Source: JBNKLG01 sp050292235 (GTDB lineage Bacteria; Pseudomonadota; Gammaproteobacteria; Chromatiales; Chromatiaceae). Taken from it: a stretch of DNA of 64,000 bases. The stretch is from positions 26,382-90,381 of the forward strand of contig JBNKLG010000004.1 of assembly GCA_050292235.1 (NCBI GenBank), given 5' to 3'. The notes beneath the pieces are model-generated. The model did no database searches. It worked only from the letters and a program-made list of their open reading frames with translations, and was not told the origin of the DNA. Below are positions 16,900-25,930 of this stretch, piece by piece (the stretch's first letter is position 1; every line of letters begins with the position of its first letter). Position numbers and translations under genes: made by a program.

Positions 16900-19809
16900 T
16901 CAAGTTGTAATCATGTTCAACATTGCATCCCACGAATGTTCTCTATGATACCTATCTGCTGCTTCGCCCAGCTTCTCCAAATCACTTGTTCCGTAGCCAT
17001 TTAGAAATGCATCGATATCCTTGGCTGCCGAATCAACCTCGGTATCCACCACCAACCCAGCTTGGTATTCGTCGACGTGATCACCCAACCAGGTTCCCTT
17101 GATAGCAGCCAGCGGCTTTCCATGCAGCAAGGCATCCACAGCCAACCCGGAGGTTCTGTTGGCAAAGCCTTCAGGCATGTAAGGCACCACAATCAGGTGC
17201 GAGGCCTCGAAATATGAATTGATCTCCTCCTCGCTCATGCCGAGGGGAAGATAAGTCAGAGAATCGACACGCTCCTCAAAGCCCACATCTCTCACGTAGC
17301 ATTTGTATCCCATCCCAGCAAGCTTTGCTGCCAACTCAACACCATACTCATATCCTTTATGCATGGTATTGACACCGGGGAAAAAGATCTGCTTTTCAGA
17401 CACCGAATAATCCAGCTTCTTCTCCGAAAGCTTACTGTCTTTTGCCGTCTCGTCATGAACGGACGTCGATGGATGAGGTGCAAGTGGCGCATCGTATCCA
17501 ACCTTGGACTTCGCCATCTCCTCAACCGCTTTTGTTGGAGATACCAGAGAAATCGGATACTCAAACTTATCCAGAGCTTCCCTTAACTCTTTGAACCCAT
17601 TGACATAATACTCAACACCAACATCCTTGATCATCTCCCAGAAAAGATCACAGGTAATGTGTGCTTTTCTCCCTTGAACCAGGTTCTGTATTTCTATTGC
17701 ATGAAAAATACTTCCTGTATACATATATACAACATCCGTATCCGGATTATAGCGAACCCGCCCAAGGGCTTCGGATAGTTCTTGACGAAACACATCACGA
17801 GAAGTCGCAATTGTCCAGGTATTCTTACTGAAAGTGGGCACCAATACGGCTTCGGGGAAACTCTGTAGTGCCTCTTCGTTTACTTCCAAATTAGACAACA
17901 CAACAAAATCCAGGTCATGTTGCTTGGCGGTTTTATGGAAATTGTTGGCATAAGCATAAAAATGCCCTTGCTTATTACTTAAGTCGGGCTCAATCAGGAT
18001 AATGCGCTCAACCTGGAACTCAGCATCCTGCAGCACCGGTGAAGCAGGATCTGTCAGCAGCAATGAGCGGCTGAACGACTGCCCAGCTTTATCCATCAGC
18101 AATAGGGTTCCAGAGGTAGGACGCAAAGCGGAGAAACCAGCCCCACCCCCGACAGCGATCATATTGGCGACCAGACCCACATGATCGTCTTCATACTGCA
18201 TGTCCAATTTAATGTGCAGCAGCCCCTGCGCATCTGCTTGGACGATAGAATCCTTGCCACGCTGAAGTCGAGACAATTTTGAGTACGATTGAAGATTCAC
18301 CTTGAATTGTTGGCCGGGCACTGACTCACAGAGGATATCCAAGCGAACTGACCGGACGTCCAGATAACGATGCTTGATCAACAAAGACACCATTTGCCCG
18401 GCTTTCAGTTCATATCTCTCGGCCCCGTAGATTCCAACCTTCTTTACCCCTCCGTCGAGAAAAGAGCACTGTAGAGTCTGATCCCCCATTCTCTCGATGT
18501 CTGAGGCCGCTTCCACCTTGCCTGAGTTTTGCTCTTTATCCTCACAGTGAAAAAGGTAATCCTTCAACGCCAGCCGAAACGCGGAAATCTGTTCCGCAAC
18601 CTTTGGATCTCCAGCAAAATTACAGAAGATATTACCTGCATAGTTCTGAAGGCGATACGTAACCGGGCCACTCAGGTCCAGCAGTTCAATGGCCGCTGGC
18701 AAGTCAGTTTCTTCGCGACCGTATATTTCCCATTCGAAGATCGCACCATTTCGAATGCCGTTCATTACAATCAGGTTGTTGACTTCCGTCATCACCTTGT
18801 CATTGCTGATGACTATCGGAATAGTCGGCCGGTCTGCATAGCAGGAGCCCTCTTCGATATATCGCAGGTACTGTCCCACATGCCACGAGACCTCTTTCTC
18901 AGTACTTTCATGGAAGACACAGGGCTTTCCCAGGTGAAAAAACCTACCGAAACTCAGCCCATCAGAAACACCATATCCATCAAAGAGGACGTCGGAGTAC
19001 ACTTTCAAAAACGCAGGCCAGGCCCCTTTCACATCAGCAGCACTCGATGCCCTTTTCAAAAGCCTCCCTCTAATACTCTGCTTACGAAAGATCTGATGGA
19101 AACTATTCGTACTGAAATCTCTTAGCACCACGCCCGGAAAGCTCTTTTCAACATCCTTCTTAACAGCCAGAAATGCGTGGTCATGCAATTTAATGAAATT
19201 GTTTATCAGATGCCCGCCATTGTTCGGAATGCGATACTTGTCTCCCTTTTTCTGATACGCTGAAGAGTAGTAATTGGGATTGAATTTCGGCGTTTCCGCC
19301 ATCGTCAACTCATCGTCGGTATCAGCACCCTCACCACTTGGCATGCTGTTTTCAACCATTTCCAGCCTGATACCATCCATACCCACGATATCAACGTTCT
19401 TGTAACCTTGCTGAATCATCCATCGAATTGCCCAAGTACCGGTAGTGATGGGCATTCCCCCATTCCCTGACTCAGCAAACAATCGCCGCGCATCGCTCAG
19501 CAACAACACATTCGGCTTTTTGGCGTATTCAGGGAACTGCGATGCAAAAACATCATCCAACAGAAAGTGCTCGATACGGCCTTCCTCGATCAGCGAGCAA
19601 ATATCTTTCGCCAGGGTTTTAGTCAAGACCGAATCCAAGGCAGTAAAATGGGTCGGACGATAGTCAGTATCAATCCAAGTTCGAAACGACGAGTTCATGG
19701 AATTGGTAGCATCGTAGTCCAGCCGAACACTTGCAACATCCACCAATTTTGACGAAGGGCCGTTGGCGATCACCAAGCATTTTTGATTTACATTCCGATT
19801 ATTGAGCAT
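16900..19809 (-). CDS. Large protein: GT42/DUF115-like domain plus GT-B glycosyltransferase domain
   Basis: A 969-residue protein from the ATG at 19809; an upstream TTG at 19845 would add 12 residues. The N-terminal ~240 residues carry KCLVIANGPSSKLVD (NGPS at 16-19), DATNSMNSSF and ITTGTWAIRWMIQQGYKNVD followed by IVGMDGI. This pattern resembles the GT42 sialyltransferase (Cst) and DUF115 folds, both with N-G-P-S and a later T-[ST]-G. A middle section (about residues 435-600) looks like a beta-rich module of unknown role. The C-terminal ~200 residues look like the donor half of a GT4 transferase: FFPGVNTMHKGYEYGVELAA, EINSYFEASHLIVVPYMPEG, GLAVDALLHGKPLAAIKGTW. It lies next to the NeuA-like gene, so a sialic-acid-like sugar is a plausible donor. 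This is inferred from short motifs, not from a search. Confidence 0.7.
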   Translation of the reverse strand: MLNNRNVNQKCLVIANGPSSKLVDVASVRLDYDATNSMNSSFRTWIDTDYRPTHFTALDSVLTKTLAKDICSLIEEGRIEHFLLDDVFASQFPEYAKKPNVLLLSDARRLFAESGNGGMPITTGTWAIRWMIQQGYKNVDIVGMDGIRLEMVENSMPSGEGADTDDELTMAETPKFNPNYYSSAYQKKGDKYRIPNNGGHLINNFIKLHDHAFLAVKKDVEKSFPGVVLRDFSTNSFHQIFRKQSIRGRLLKRASSAADVKGAWPAFLKVYSDVLFDGYGVSDGLSFGRFFHLGKPCVFHESTEKEVSWHVGQYLRYIEEGSCYADRPTIPIVISNDKVMTEVNNLIVMNGIRNGAIFEWEIYGREETDLPAAIELLDLSGPVTYRLQNYAGNIFCNFAGDPKVAEQISAFRLALKDYLFHCEDKEQNSGKVEAASDIERMGDQTLQCSFLDGGVKKVGIYGAERYELKAGQMVSLLIKHRYLDVRSVRLDILCESVPGQQFKVNLQSYSKLSRLQRGKDSIVQADAQGLLHIKLDMQYEDDHVGLVANMIAVGGGAGFSALRPTSGTLLLMDKAGQSFSRSLLLTDPASPVLQDAEFQVERIILIEPDLSNKQGHFYAYANNFHKTAKQHDLDFVVLSNLEVNEEALQSFPEAVLVPTFSKNTWTIATSRDVFRQELSEALGRVRYNPDTDVVYMYTGSIFHAIEIQNLVQGRKAHITCDLFWEMIKDVGVEYYVNGFKELREALDKFEYPISLVSPTKAVEEMAKSKVGYDAPLAPHPSTSVHDETAKDSKLSEKKLDYSVSEKQIFFPGVNTMHKGYEYGVELAAKLAGMGYKCYVRDVGFEERVDSLTYLPLGMSEEEINSYFEASHLIVVPYMPEGFANRTSGLAVDALLHGKPLAAIKGTWLGDHVDEYQAGLVVDTEVDSAAKDIDAFLNGYGTSDLEKLGEAADRYHREHSWDAMLNMITT

Positions 19810-19841
19810 CGTCAATCCATCTAATAAAAACAACGGCGGAT

Positions 19842-19985
19842 TCAAGCCGCAAGTGCAGCACGGAGTGCGTCGGCAAAGACATCATAGGGTGCCCAGTAGT
19901 TTAGGCACTCATCAAATAATGGGACACTCACTTTGTTTGTTGCCTTAAGTTCTTCCGAAAATTGTACTTGCCGCGCTGTGGTCAT
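19842..19985 (-). CDS. Possible small protein of 47 residues, or gene remnant
   Basis: An ATG at 19985, seven bases after the radical SAM stop codon, opens a 47-codon frame ending in TGA at 19842-19844. The product begins MTTARQVQFSEELKATNKVS and includes FDECLNYWAPYDVFADALRA. The composition is protein-like and the frame fills most of the gap between two co-directional genes. It has no recognised domain, signal peptide or strong ribosome site. It could equally be the tail of a lost gene. Confidence 0.35.
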   Translation of the reverse strand: MTTARQVQFSEELKATNKVSVPLFDECLNYWAPYDVFADALRAALAA

Positions 19986-19991
19986 AAATCA

Positions 19992-20909
19992 TCACTGACC
20001 ATGATAACGATGAGCCTCATACCATGAGCAATTCTTACATTCAGGTGGCGGGTTGCCATTTCTAAAATCTTGTTTCAGTTCATACAATTTTTTGCTTTCG
20101 TAAGCTTCTTGTATGCGCATCACTTGCGTTCTACCAATATAGAAATTGTCAACATCACTTGAATAATTGTACCTGCATCCGCAAGCTCTATACTTACCAT
20201 TTGATGTGATTTTTAGCATATACAGCCTATCACAAGGGACATCCTTGTCCATATTTGGATTTTTTAATTTCATTCCCGGAAGTAAGTTTGATGGATTGAT
20301 CACACCCATCCATGAATCGAATGTTGTCAATGCCGACTCTGTCACGGAGCCCCTGACAAAAGGCTCAACCAATCTATAATCAGGCAATTCCTTTATCATA
20401 CTAAGCGGCCGATCAGATCGAAATTCAATCCGGATACTTTTTACTGTCTTCCACTTAGCCTCATGGAAACTCTGAAGAAGAGACAAGAGATTTTCCAGCA
20501 TTTTTTTGTATTGACCGCTCCGAAAAATCTTTTTGTAAAGAGCCTGATCTAATGGTGATGTAGATATTGCTATGGAGGTTAGCCCGGATTTCAATATGCT
20601 GTCTGCACCAAACTTGTGGATTAGGGTTGCATTTGTGTAAGTATTCAACTCATCGAAGCCTAGATTATAAGCAAAATTCACTTTGCTGATAAAATTGCTA
20701 TCAGTAAATACTTCGCCAGCATAAGGAGTAAAATTAATTACTTCTCCACCAATACTCTTATAATCGAGCACGATTTTCTTATATTGCTCATAATCCATTA
20801 TGATTTTCTTTCTTTTATCAAAGCGATAGGCGCAGAATACGCAGTCGGCATTGCATATATTTGATGTCTCGATGAATAATTGTTTAGGCGCTATTATTTC
20901 GGAATTCAT
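19992..20909 (-). CDS. Radical SAM protein with SPASM-like C-terminal cysteines
   Basis: A 305-residue protein with the radical SAM cluster motif CxxxCxxC in ETSNICNADCVFCAYRF (Cys 18, 22, 25), which binds a 4Fe-4S cluster and SAM. A second group of cysteines near the C-terminus (CDRLYMLKITSNGKYRACGC, later ECKNCSW) fits a SPASM or twitch-type auxiliary cluster. The gene is markedly richer in A+T than its neighbours and uses codons differently, suggesting recent transfer. It lies in a capsule cluster, so it may modify a sugar or a lipid-linked intermediate; the substrate is unknown. The chemistry is known for the family, while the role is only inferred. Confidence 0.85.
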   Translation of the reverse strand: MNSEIIAPKQLFIETSNICNADCVFCAYRFDKRKKIIMDYEQYKKIVLDYKSIGGEVINFTPYAGEVFTDSNFISKVNFAYNLGFDELNTYTNATLIHKFGADSILKSGLTSIAISTSPLDQALYKKIFRSGQYKKMLENLLSLLQSFHEAKWKTVKSIRIEFRSDRPLSMIKELPDYRLVEPFVRGSVTESALTTFDSWMGVINPSNLLPGMKLKNPNMDKDVPCDRLYMLKITSNGKYRACGCRYNYSSDVDNFYIGRTQVMRIQEAYESKKLYELKQDFRNGNPPPECKNCSWYEAHRYHGQ

Positions 20910-21122
20910 AATTACAAATTGTTAAATGAACCAAGTGAGATTTACTCGGCGAAAAATAAAGACTGGAAACCATACACACCCAATCTGTTCGATTCTCACC
21001 ATGGTTTTACAGGCTTATATTTAACAGCACCAAATTGGATTTTCGTCAATCTAAAGCCGAGGAGATATTATCACTAATATCTAATCTATCTTTATCTCAC
21101 ACTCATGATTATTAAATCTTAA

Positions 21123-23396
21123 TTAGTCTTGCCAGACTTGGTCTAGCTTTTTATACAAGCAGTCTCGAGTGAACTTACGCTCTAGCAGCACCCGAGTCCG
21201 CTTGTAGCCTACAGTGGCCAGATATTCGGCCAGCGCTTCTTCATAGGCATCCTCGGCGACAATGTATTCTGGGGCGTGGCGCGTCATATCAAGACCCTTA
21301 AGCACCTCGATTTCGGCACCTTCTACATCCAACAGCATAAGATTGACTTTTTCAATGTGATGTTTATCGAGAATACTGCTGAGCGTCTCAGCGGGAACAT
21401 CGATTTCCTGTCTTTTCCGGTCAATGAATGACTCGCCCCGCACCAACCACTCCTCCCTTGCCCCCCCATGTAGCACGCTTTCGTTAGTCATCGACATTAG
21501 CCCGACATCGGTAATCGTGGTATATCGCTGCTGGTAATCACTGGCAACACAAGCCGCGTGCTCCACGATAGCATTTGGGCGCGCACGTACACATTTAGCG
21601 TAGTTGGCTGGATTGGGCTCAACTAATAGGCCATTCCAGCCGCTAGCCTCGAACAAAATCGAATTACTTTGCATTACACCATCGTAGGCACCCAACTCGA
21701 TAAAAAAACCGGGCGTATCGGGTATGGCGTCCTTGATTAATACATCCAGTCGATCAAGCCCGTAACTGGGTTTTGCTCTGTCACACGGAGTGGTACTGGT
21801 GTCAAAATGACCCCAAGCTTCGTCAATCGTAATCATGTTGAACGGAGCTTGTCGTAAATGCTGACGGTCCTCTCTGAAATGACCGACGCCTTCGATGATC
21901 CCGGTGTTTTTTACCACGGGTGTTTCAGTTCTTCGGTGTGAAACGTTATCAATCGCTGTCAGCAATGCAGTTGCTGAGTCCCAGGAAAAAAAGCTTTGCA
22001 ACACATTTAGTACATTTCTACCAGGCGTCACATCAAGTCGCTCGCACACTTCAGAAGTGAGTCTAGCGGCGACAAAGGCAGAATATTCGGCCTCACTTTT
22101 CAGGAACAGATCAGTTAGCCGCGGCAAATAGGCTCTGATCTGCTGACTGTGCGCGGCCCAACCCCACCCCTGAAAGCGACTAAAATCACGAGTGTCTTTG
22201 GGTTCGGTTGCAAAGTGGTGTCCATAGACAGAATAGATATCGCATCTCTCCTTTACTTCCAACAAAGTCATTTCAAATTGATCAATCGCACCTTCGACGG
22301 GAAAGCAGTCGTCCTCCAGTACAAGCACCCGAGAATATTTTTGCGACATAAAATCAAGAGCATCCAGCATAATCTTTTCAATGCCCAGATGTCCTTTGAC
22401 TACATGAATCTTTTTCACCGAGTAACGCTTAGCGATAGCGATCGATTTCGTATTGTCATCCTGGTATTCCCCTCTCCCCTGAGTGCCGTCTATCCAGACA
22501 TGAACCTGATTCAAGCGACCCTGTTGGCGAAGACTTTCCAGCACGGACTGAAGATGAAACGGTCGATTGTAGCCGATCACCAGAATACCAAGACCATCAT
22601 CGGCTTGGGCGTGATTTTCCTGAGGTAATGTTGAAACTGGCAAGAACCATCCAGTGCCCGGAAAACGATTGGGGTGATAGAAAATTGAAGTACACCACTC
22701 GTAGGGGTTGATCGGTCCCATGCCCCAGAAATCGATTCGCCGATAGCCAGCTTGTTGAAGGAGGTCAAAAGCTCGCTGATAGAAAGCACGGTCTGAGTTA
22801 TCGAAAACAATAAACCCGCCGTTGCTGAAATGCTGAATCGCTGCCCAAGTGGACATCACGCGCGCCATGCCATCCACGATCACCACATCAAAAGTATCTG
22901 AAGGATACTCGAGCAGCTTCAAAGCATATCCTTGGAATGCCTCGTTCAGTTGTCCGCTACGATAGGTTCTAATGTTGCGCTCGGGCTCCGGAAGGTCGGG
23001 CTTTCTCTCTGCCCAAATCTTCTGCTTATCAGAAAGCGGCGCCTCTTCTGGTATCAGATAAAACTCAGCATCATCAGGCAGGCTCTGGCGCACATGATCT
23101 TCAAATGCCGGATCATGATCGACAGAGGCGATGTGTTTTACCCGGCGACTCCAATACAGCGTAGACTGGCCACCACCATACTCGAAGATTGATAGGTCTT
23201 TGGTAATCTCCTGCTCAAGAAAACGAATGGCTGGATAAGTGAACCAAGGAATGGGTTCACCGTCCCGCAATGACAATTTCGCTTCCGCACTCTCCAGAAA
23301 GCCGCATTTTGTTAAATAGTCGTATTTCAGCCTATCCAACATATCGGACTGGGAAAGCCCTTCGTAGTACCTAGGCGTTGGATAAGGCTCAGGCAT
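21123..23396 (-). CDS. Three-domain fusion: SAM-methyltransferase-like, GT-A glycosyltransferase, FkbM methyltransferase
   Basis: A 757-residue protein with three recognisable parts. Residues ~1-245 look like a Rossmann methyltransferase: SIFEYGGGQSTLYWSRRVKH (glycine-rich motif I at ~72-79), SVDHD at 91-95, and FDVVIVDGMARVM at ~169-181. Residues ~268-480 start with GLGILVIGYNRPFHLQSVLE and carry LVLEDDCFP at ~358-366, a DxD-like metal site as in GNT-I-type GT-A transferases; WGWAAHSQQI follows. Residues ~545-757 are an FkbM methyltransferase: FFIELGAYDGVMQSN, LLVEPNPANY, and LMLLDVEGAEIEVLKGLD. It is probably cytoplasmic, and the arrangement suggests one protein that adds a sugar and O-methylates the glycan. 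The substrate and the activity of the first domain are unknown. Confidence 0.82.
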   Translation of the reverse strand: MPEPYPTPRYYEGLSQSDMLDRLKYDYLTKCGFLESAEAKLSLRDGEPIPWFTYPAIRFLEQEITKDLSIFEYGGGQSTLYWSRRVKHIASVDHDPAFEDHVRQSLPDDAEFYLIPEEAPLSDKQKIWAERKPDLPEPERNIRTYRSGQLNEAFQGYALKLLEYPSDTFDVVIVDGMARVMSTWAAIQHFSNGGFIVFDNSDRAFYQRAFDLLQQAGYRRIDFWGMGPINPYEWCTSIFYHPNRFPGTGWFLPVSTLPQENHAQADDGLGILVIGYNRPFHLQSVLESLRQQGRLNQVHVWIDGTQGRGEYQDDNTKSIAIAKRYSVKKIHVVKGHLGIEKIMLDALDFMSQKYSRVLVLEDDCFPVEGAIDQFEMTLLEVKERCDIYSVYGHHFATEPKDTRDFSRFQGWGWAAHSQQIRAYLPRLTDLFLKSEAEYSAFVAARLTSEVCERLDVTPGRNVLNVLQSFFSWDSATALLTAIDNVSHRRTETPVVKNTGIIEGVGHFREDRQHLRQAPFNMITIDEAWGHFDTSTTPCDRAKPSYGLDRLDVLIKDAIPDTPGFFIELGAYDGVMQSNSILFEASGWNGLLVEPNPANYAKCVRARPNAIVEHAACVASDYQQRYTTITDVGLMSMTNESVLHGGAREEWLVRGESFIDRKRQEIDVPAETLSSILDKHHIEKVNLMLLDVEGAEIEVLKGLDMTRHAPEYIVAEDAYEEALAEYLATVGYKRTRVLLERKFTRDCLYKKLDQVWQD

Positions 23397-23545
23397 GGGA
23401 AAACACCAATAGGAAAAAGGTTACACCCCGAGAATGCCGACTAGTAGCGTAGAACTTAGAATAAGCCATAATTCAATCAAAACAATTTTGCAATCAATAA
23501 GGATAGTCGCCTTCATCATGTAGCCAGACGCTATGCTTCCAGAAA

Positions 23546-24925
23546 TCAAATAAACTCCGGGTAACCAAGCCTCGTCGCTAAATATTTAAAGGAACCGGAC
23601 TCATTCACCTCTTTTTCAAAACTCTTGTCATACTCACGACGCGTCCTTGCTTCTATAACATCTCCTTTACGGCCACTGTCACCTGAGAAATTATACTTTG
23701 GGAATTCACTGATAAAATCTAGAGAATATTCCAACCCCAAGTTTTCGCATATTTTCTCCATGATAGATGCCGGATCAGCAACGAAGTCCTCATACTTATA
23801 CATTTCAACCCCAGCATAATCATCCAGGAATTTCAGATATCGCCCGCAGTACTCCTCAAAGGTTGACGGTCGGAAATGCAGCCATTTATTAGCAACAAGA
23901 CTGAGATAGCTGTCAACCGGATTTCTGACAGTCACAATCGACCTGACAGAAAACTTCTCTAAAAGAATTTGTCGAAGCGTGGGCGTGTTTCGAATGAAGT
24001 CTCCCGTATGATATGCACTATGGGGATGGTCCCGCAGAAGTAATTTCCTATCATCCTTCTTTAAGAATTTGGCGATAAGCCAGACATCACTAAGAAATAT
24101 ATCCTTGACCAGACCCAGATCGGTCTCCCCTTCAGTCTCATGCAAGAGGGAAATAATGTCACTCGGTGAGAAGCTCTTATTAGCGCGGGCATTAATTTGT
24201 TGTAGCCTACTGTTTGGATCGACCTCGCTTAGGGCAAAAATATTTTTCTGAGTAGCTAGACATTTCGTTATTAAAGTTCCACCAGTACAAGCCATATGAT
24301 GTATCGTATGCACAACCGGGCGTTCTTTCTGGTAACTCGGAACACAAATTTCTTCGAGGTCAATACCAGGCAAAAGATGCTCTCTGCCTTGAAATAAGCC
24401 AAGCTGCATGGCCTGCTCATAAGCACGCACCTGAGAAATAAGGCCGCCAGATATACTTTGACAGCCAATTTTGATCGCATGATCGTAATATTGTTGTGCC
24501 CTCCCTGAATCACCCAGCAAGGATGCAGAACGACCAAGTGTATTATAGGTTCCAGAAACAAGCACTTCACCCGCACGCTTCTTGCTGCATCCCCAGTCCC
24601 GCCCATGAGAGATAAAATTTCTTGCCCGATTCAGGTTGTTTAATTGCACGTGTGCGGAGGCCAAATAAATTGCCAGTAAGGCGCGATCTGGATGGCATTT
24701 AATTTCGTCATACTCGATTTTCGCCAAACTTGTCCAATCGCCGAATTGCCAAAGAGTAAAAGTACGCTCCAACAAATTTTCATCGTAGGAGTTGCCAAAC
24801 TCCTGAGATTGCGTTTCAGGCGCAACAACGGATTGCTTGACCGGTTTCTTTTTACGCCTAGCAGCTTGCTTACCCGGTTTTTTGCCTACGTTGGCTTTCG
24901 ACTTCTGCTTAGTGGCCACGGACAA
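23546..24925 (-). CDS. TPR-containing sulfotransferase
   Basis: A 459-residue protein. The first ~35 residues are rich in Lys and Arg (KPGKQAARRKKKPVK) and likely disordered. Residues ~50-180 are helical repeats of TPR type (LAIYLASAHVQLNNLNRARN; NTLGRSASLLGDSGRAQQYY). A sulfotransferase domain follows: the PAPS loop VHTIHHMACTGGTLITKCL at ~205-222 and the 3'-phosphate site SIVTVRNPVDSYLSL at ~329-343, then YKYEDFVADPASIMEKICEN. It is the second clear sulfotransferase of the locus and is not close to the one at 9664. It lies in a minus-strand run with the coiled-coil and YRLG-repeat genes. The acceptor is unknown. Confidence 0.82.
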   Translation of the reverse strand: MSVATKQKSKANVGKKPGKQAARRKKKPVKQSVVAPETQSQEFGNSYDENLLERTFTLWQFGDWTSLAKIEYDEIKCHPDRALLAIYLASAHVQLNNLNRARNFISHGRDWGCSKKRAGEVLVSGTYNTLGRSASLLGDSGRAQQYYDHAIKIGCQSISGGLISQVRAYEQAMQLGLFQGREHLLPGIDLEEICVPSYQKERPVVHTIHHMACTGGTLITKCLATQKNIFALSEVDPNSRLQQINARANKSFSPSDIISLLHETEGETDLGLVKDIFLSDVWLIAKFLKKDDRKLLLRDHPHSAYHTGDFIRNTPTLRQILLEKFSVRSIVTVRNPVDSYLSLVANKWLHFRPSTFEEYCGRYLKFLDDYAGVEMYKYEDFVADPASIMEKICENLGLEYSLDFISEFPKYNFSGDSGRKGDVIEARTRREYDKSFEKEVNESGSFKYLATRLGYPEFI

Positions 24926-24970
24926 TTACCCTAAATTCCTGCTCAATGTTGTCTTGTACTGGTGAAATGC

Positions 24971-25882
24971 TTATGACTCCTGATCCCGCAGCAGCATGTC
25001 TTTGATGAGTTCGATCTGGCTCTCAGCCCTGAGCATTTCCTCTCGAAAAAGCTGCTGCCTCTGCTCCAATTCCTGATTACTTGTGGTCAAAGTCTGTAGC
25101 TGACAATTACGCCGCTCCGCCAATTGCATTTGCTCATCTCGCTCTTTGCTCAGCTGCTCAATCTGGTCTTGGCGTTGTTCCGCCAACTGCTTTTGCTCGT
25201 CTCGCTCAATTGTGAACTGTTTGGCAAAACCCCTCCAGTATCGAAGATAAGCTTGCAATACGAGCTTGGGATGGGCTGCATCAAATGCCCCTACACATCG
25301 GAATCCTTGACCCTGAAAAAATTCATCTACTGCTTTTTCATCGGTTACTACCTCTGAGTCAGCTTTGGCCTCCTTAGGCACAACAACCACCACCAGGTTG
25401 ATAGTAGCCAGCGTATTTTGCCCTCCTTGCAATAGCGCTTTTGCATAGAGATTTCCAACCAATAGCCAATCACATTGGCTAGCACCGGGGACCTGCCCAA
25501 TCCAACCATCCAGTGTTTGAGCTTCCTCAGTCACAATTTCGATGGACTCTAAATGCGACCAAAGGTCACCTATAGAGGCTGGATTAAGGGGACCATCAAC
25601 GTATTTAAGATTAGTTTTATGATAGTCTAGAGGTCCTTTTTGCCGCCAAAAAAGCTGATGATGTATTTGCCATTTTGGCTCAATTCCCGATAGGCGTTGC
25701 ACCATGGCATTACAACGATCCTGGTCAGCCTCAACAAGGTACACAGGTTTATTAGCATATCGGAGCAGCCAATCGAACCAAGCCGTATCATCTATGTCGA
25801 TTAGCAAGAAGCCCTCGGGAGGATCAATACCTGCCAAACAGTCCAGAAAGGCAACCAGTTCGGTATTACGATCAAGAATCAC
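24971..25882 (-). CDS. Capsule-locus protein with C-terminal coiled coil, function unknown
   Basis: A 303-residue protein with no firm family. The N-terminal two thirds look like a globular alpha/beta fold: FLLIDIDDTAWFDWLL, PVYLVEADQDRCNAMVQRL (which resembles the acidic strand of FkbM-type methyltransferases) and ATINLVVVVVPKEA. From residue ~222 to the end it is a coiled coil, including two copies of a 21-residue, three-heptad repeat (226-246 and 247-267, each beginning ERDEQ and including QLAE). No catalytic motif is certain. It lies between two sulfotransferase-like genes, so a scaffold or length-sensing role in polysaccharide assembly is possible, but that is inference. Confidence 0.7.
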   Translation of the reverse strand: MILDRNTELVAFLDCLAGIDPPEGFLLIDIDDTAWFDWLLRYANKPVYLVEADQDRCNAMVQRLSGIEPKWQIHHQLFWRQKGPLDYHKTNLKYVDGPLNPASIGDLWSHLESIEIVTEEAQTLDGWIGQVPGASQCDWLLVGNLYAKALLQGGQNTLATINLVVVVVPKEAKADSEVVTDEKAVDEFFQGQGFRCVGAFDAAHPKLVLQAYLRYWRGFAKQFTIERDEQKQLAEQRQDQIEQLSKERDEQMQLAERRNCQLQTLTTSNQELEQRQQLFREEMLRAESQIELIKDMLLRDQES

Positions 25883-25930
25883 TCGTTATCCCCATAATCT
25901 ATTGCCAGTAGTGGACATTCAATGCAATCA

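Noticed and set aside
20880..21077. A 65-codon plus-strand frame in the A+T-rich gap beside the radical SAM gene, ending LTAPNWIFVNLKPRRYYH.
   Set aside because: It looks protein-like but its start lies inside the opposite gene, it has no ribosome site and no recognised family. It may be a fossil end of a lost gene.
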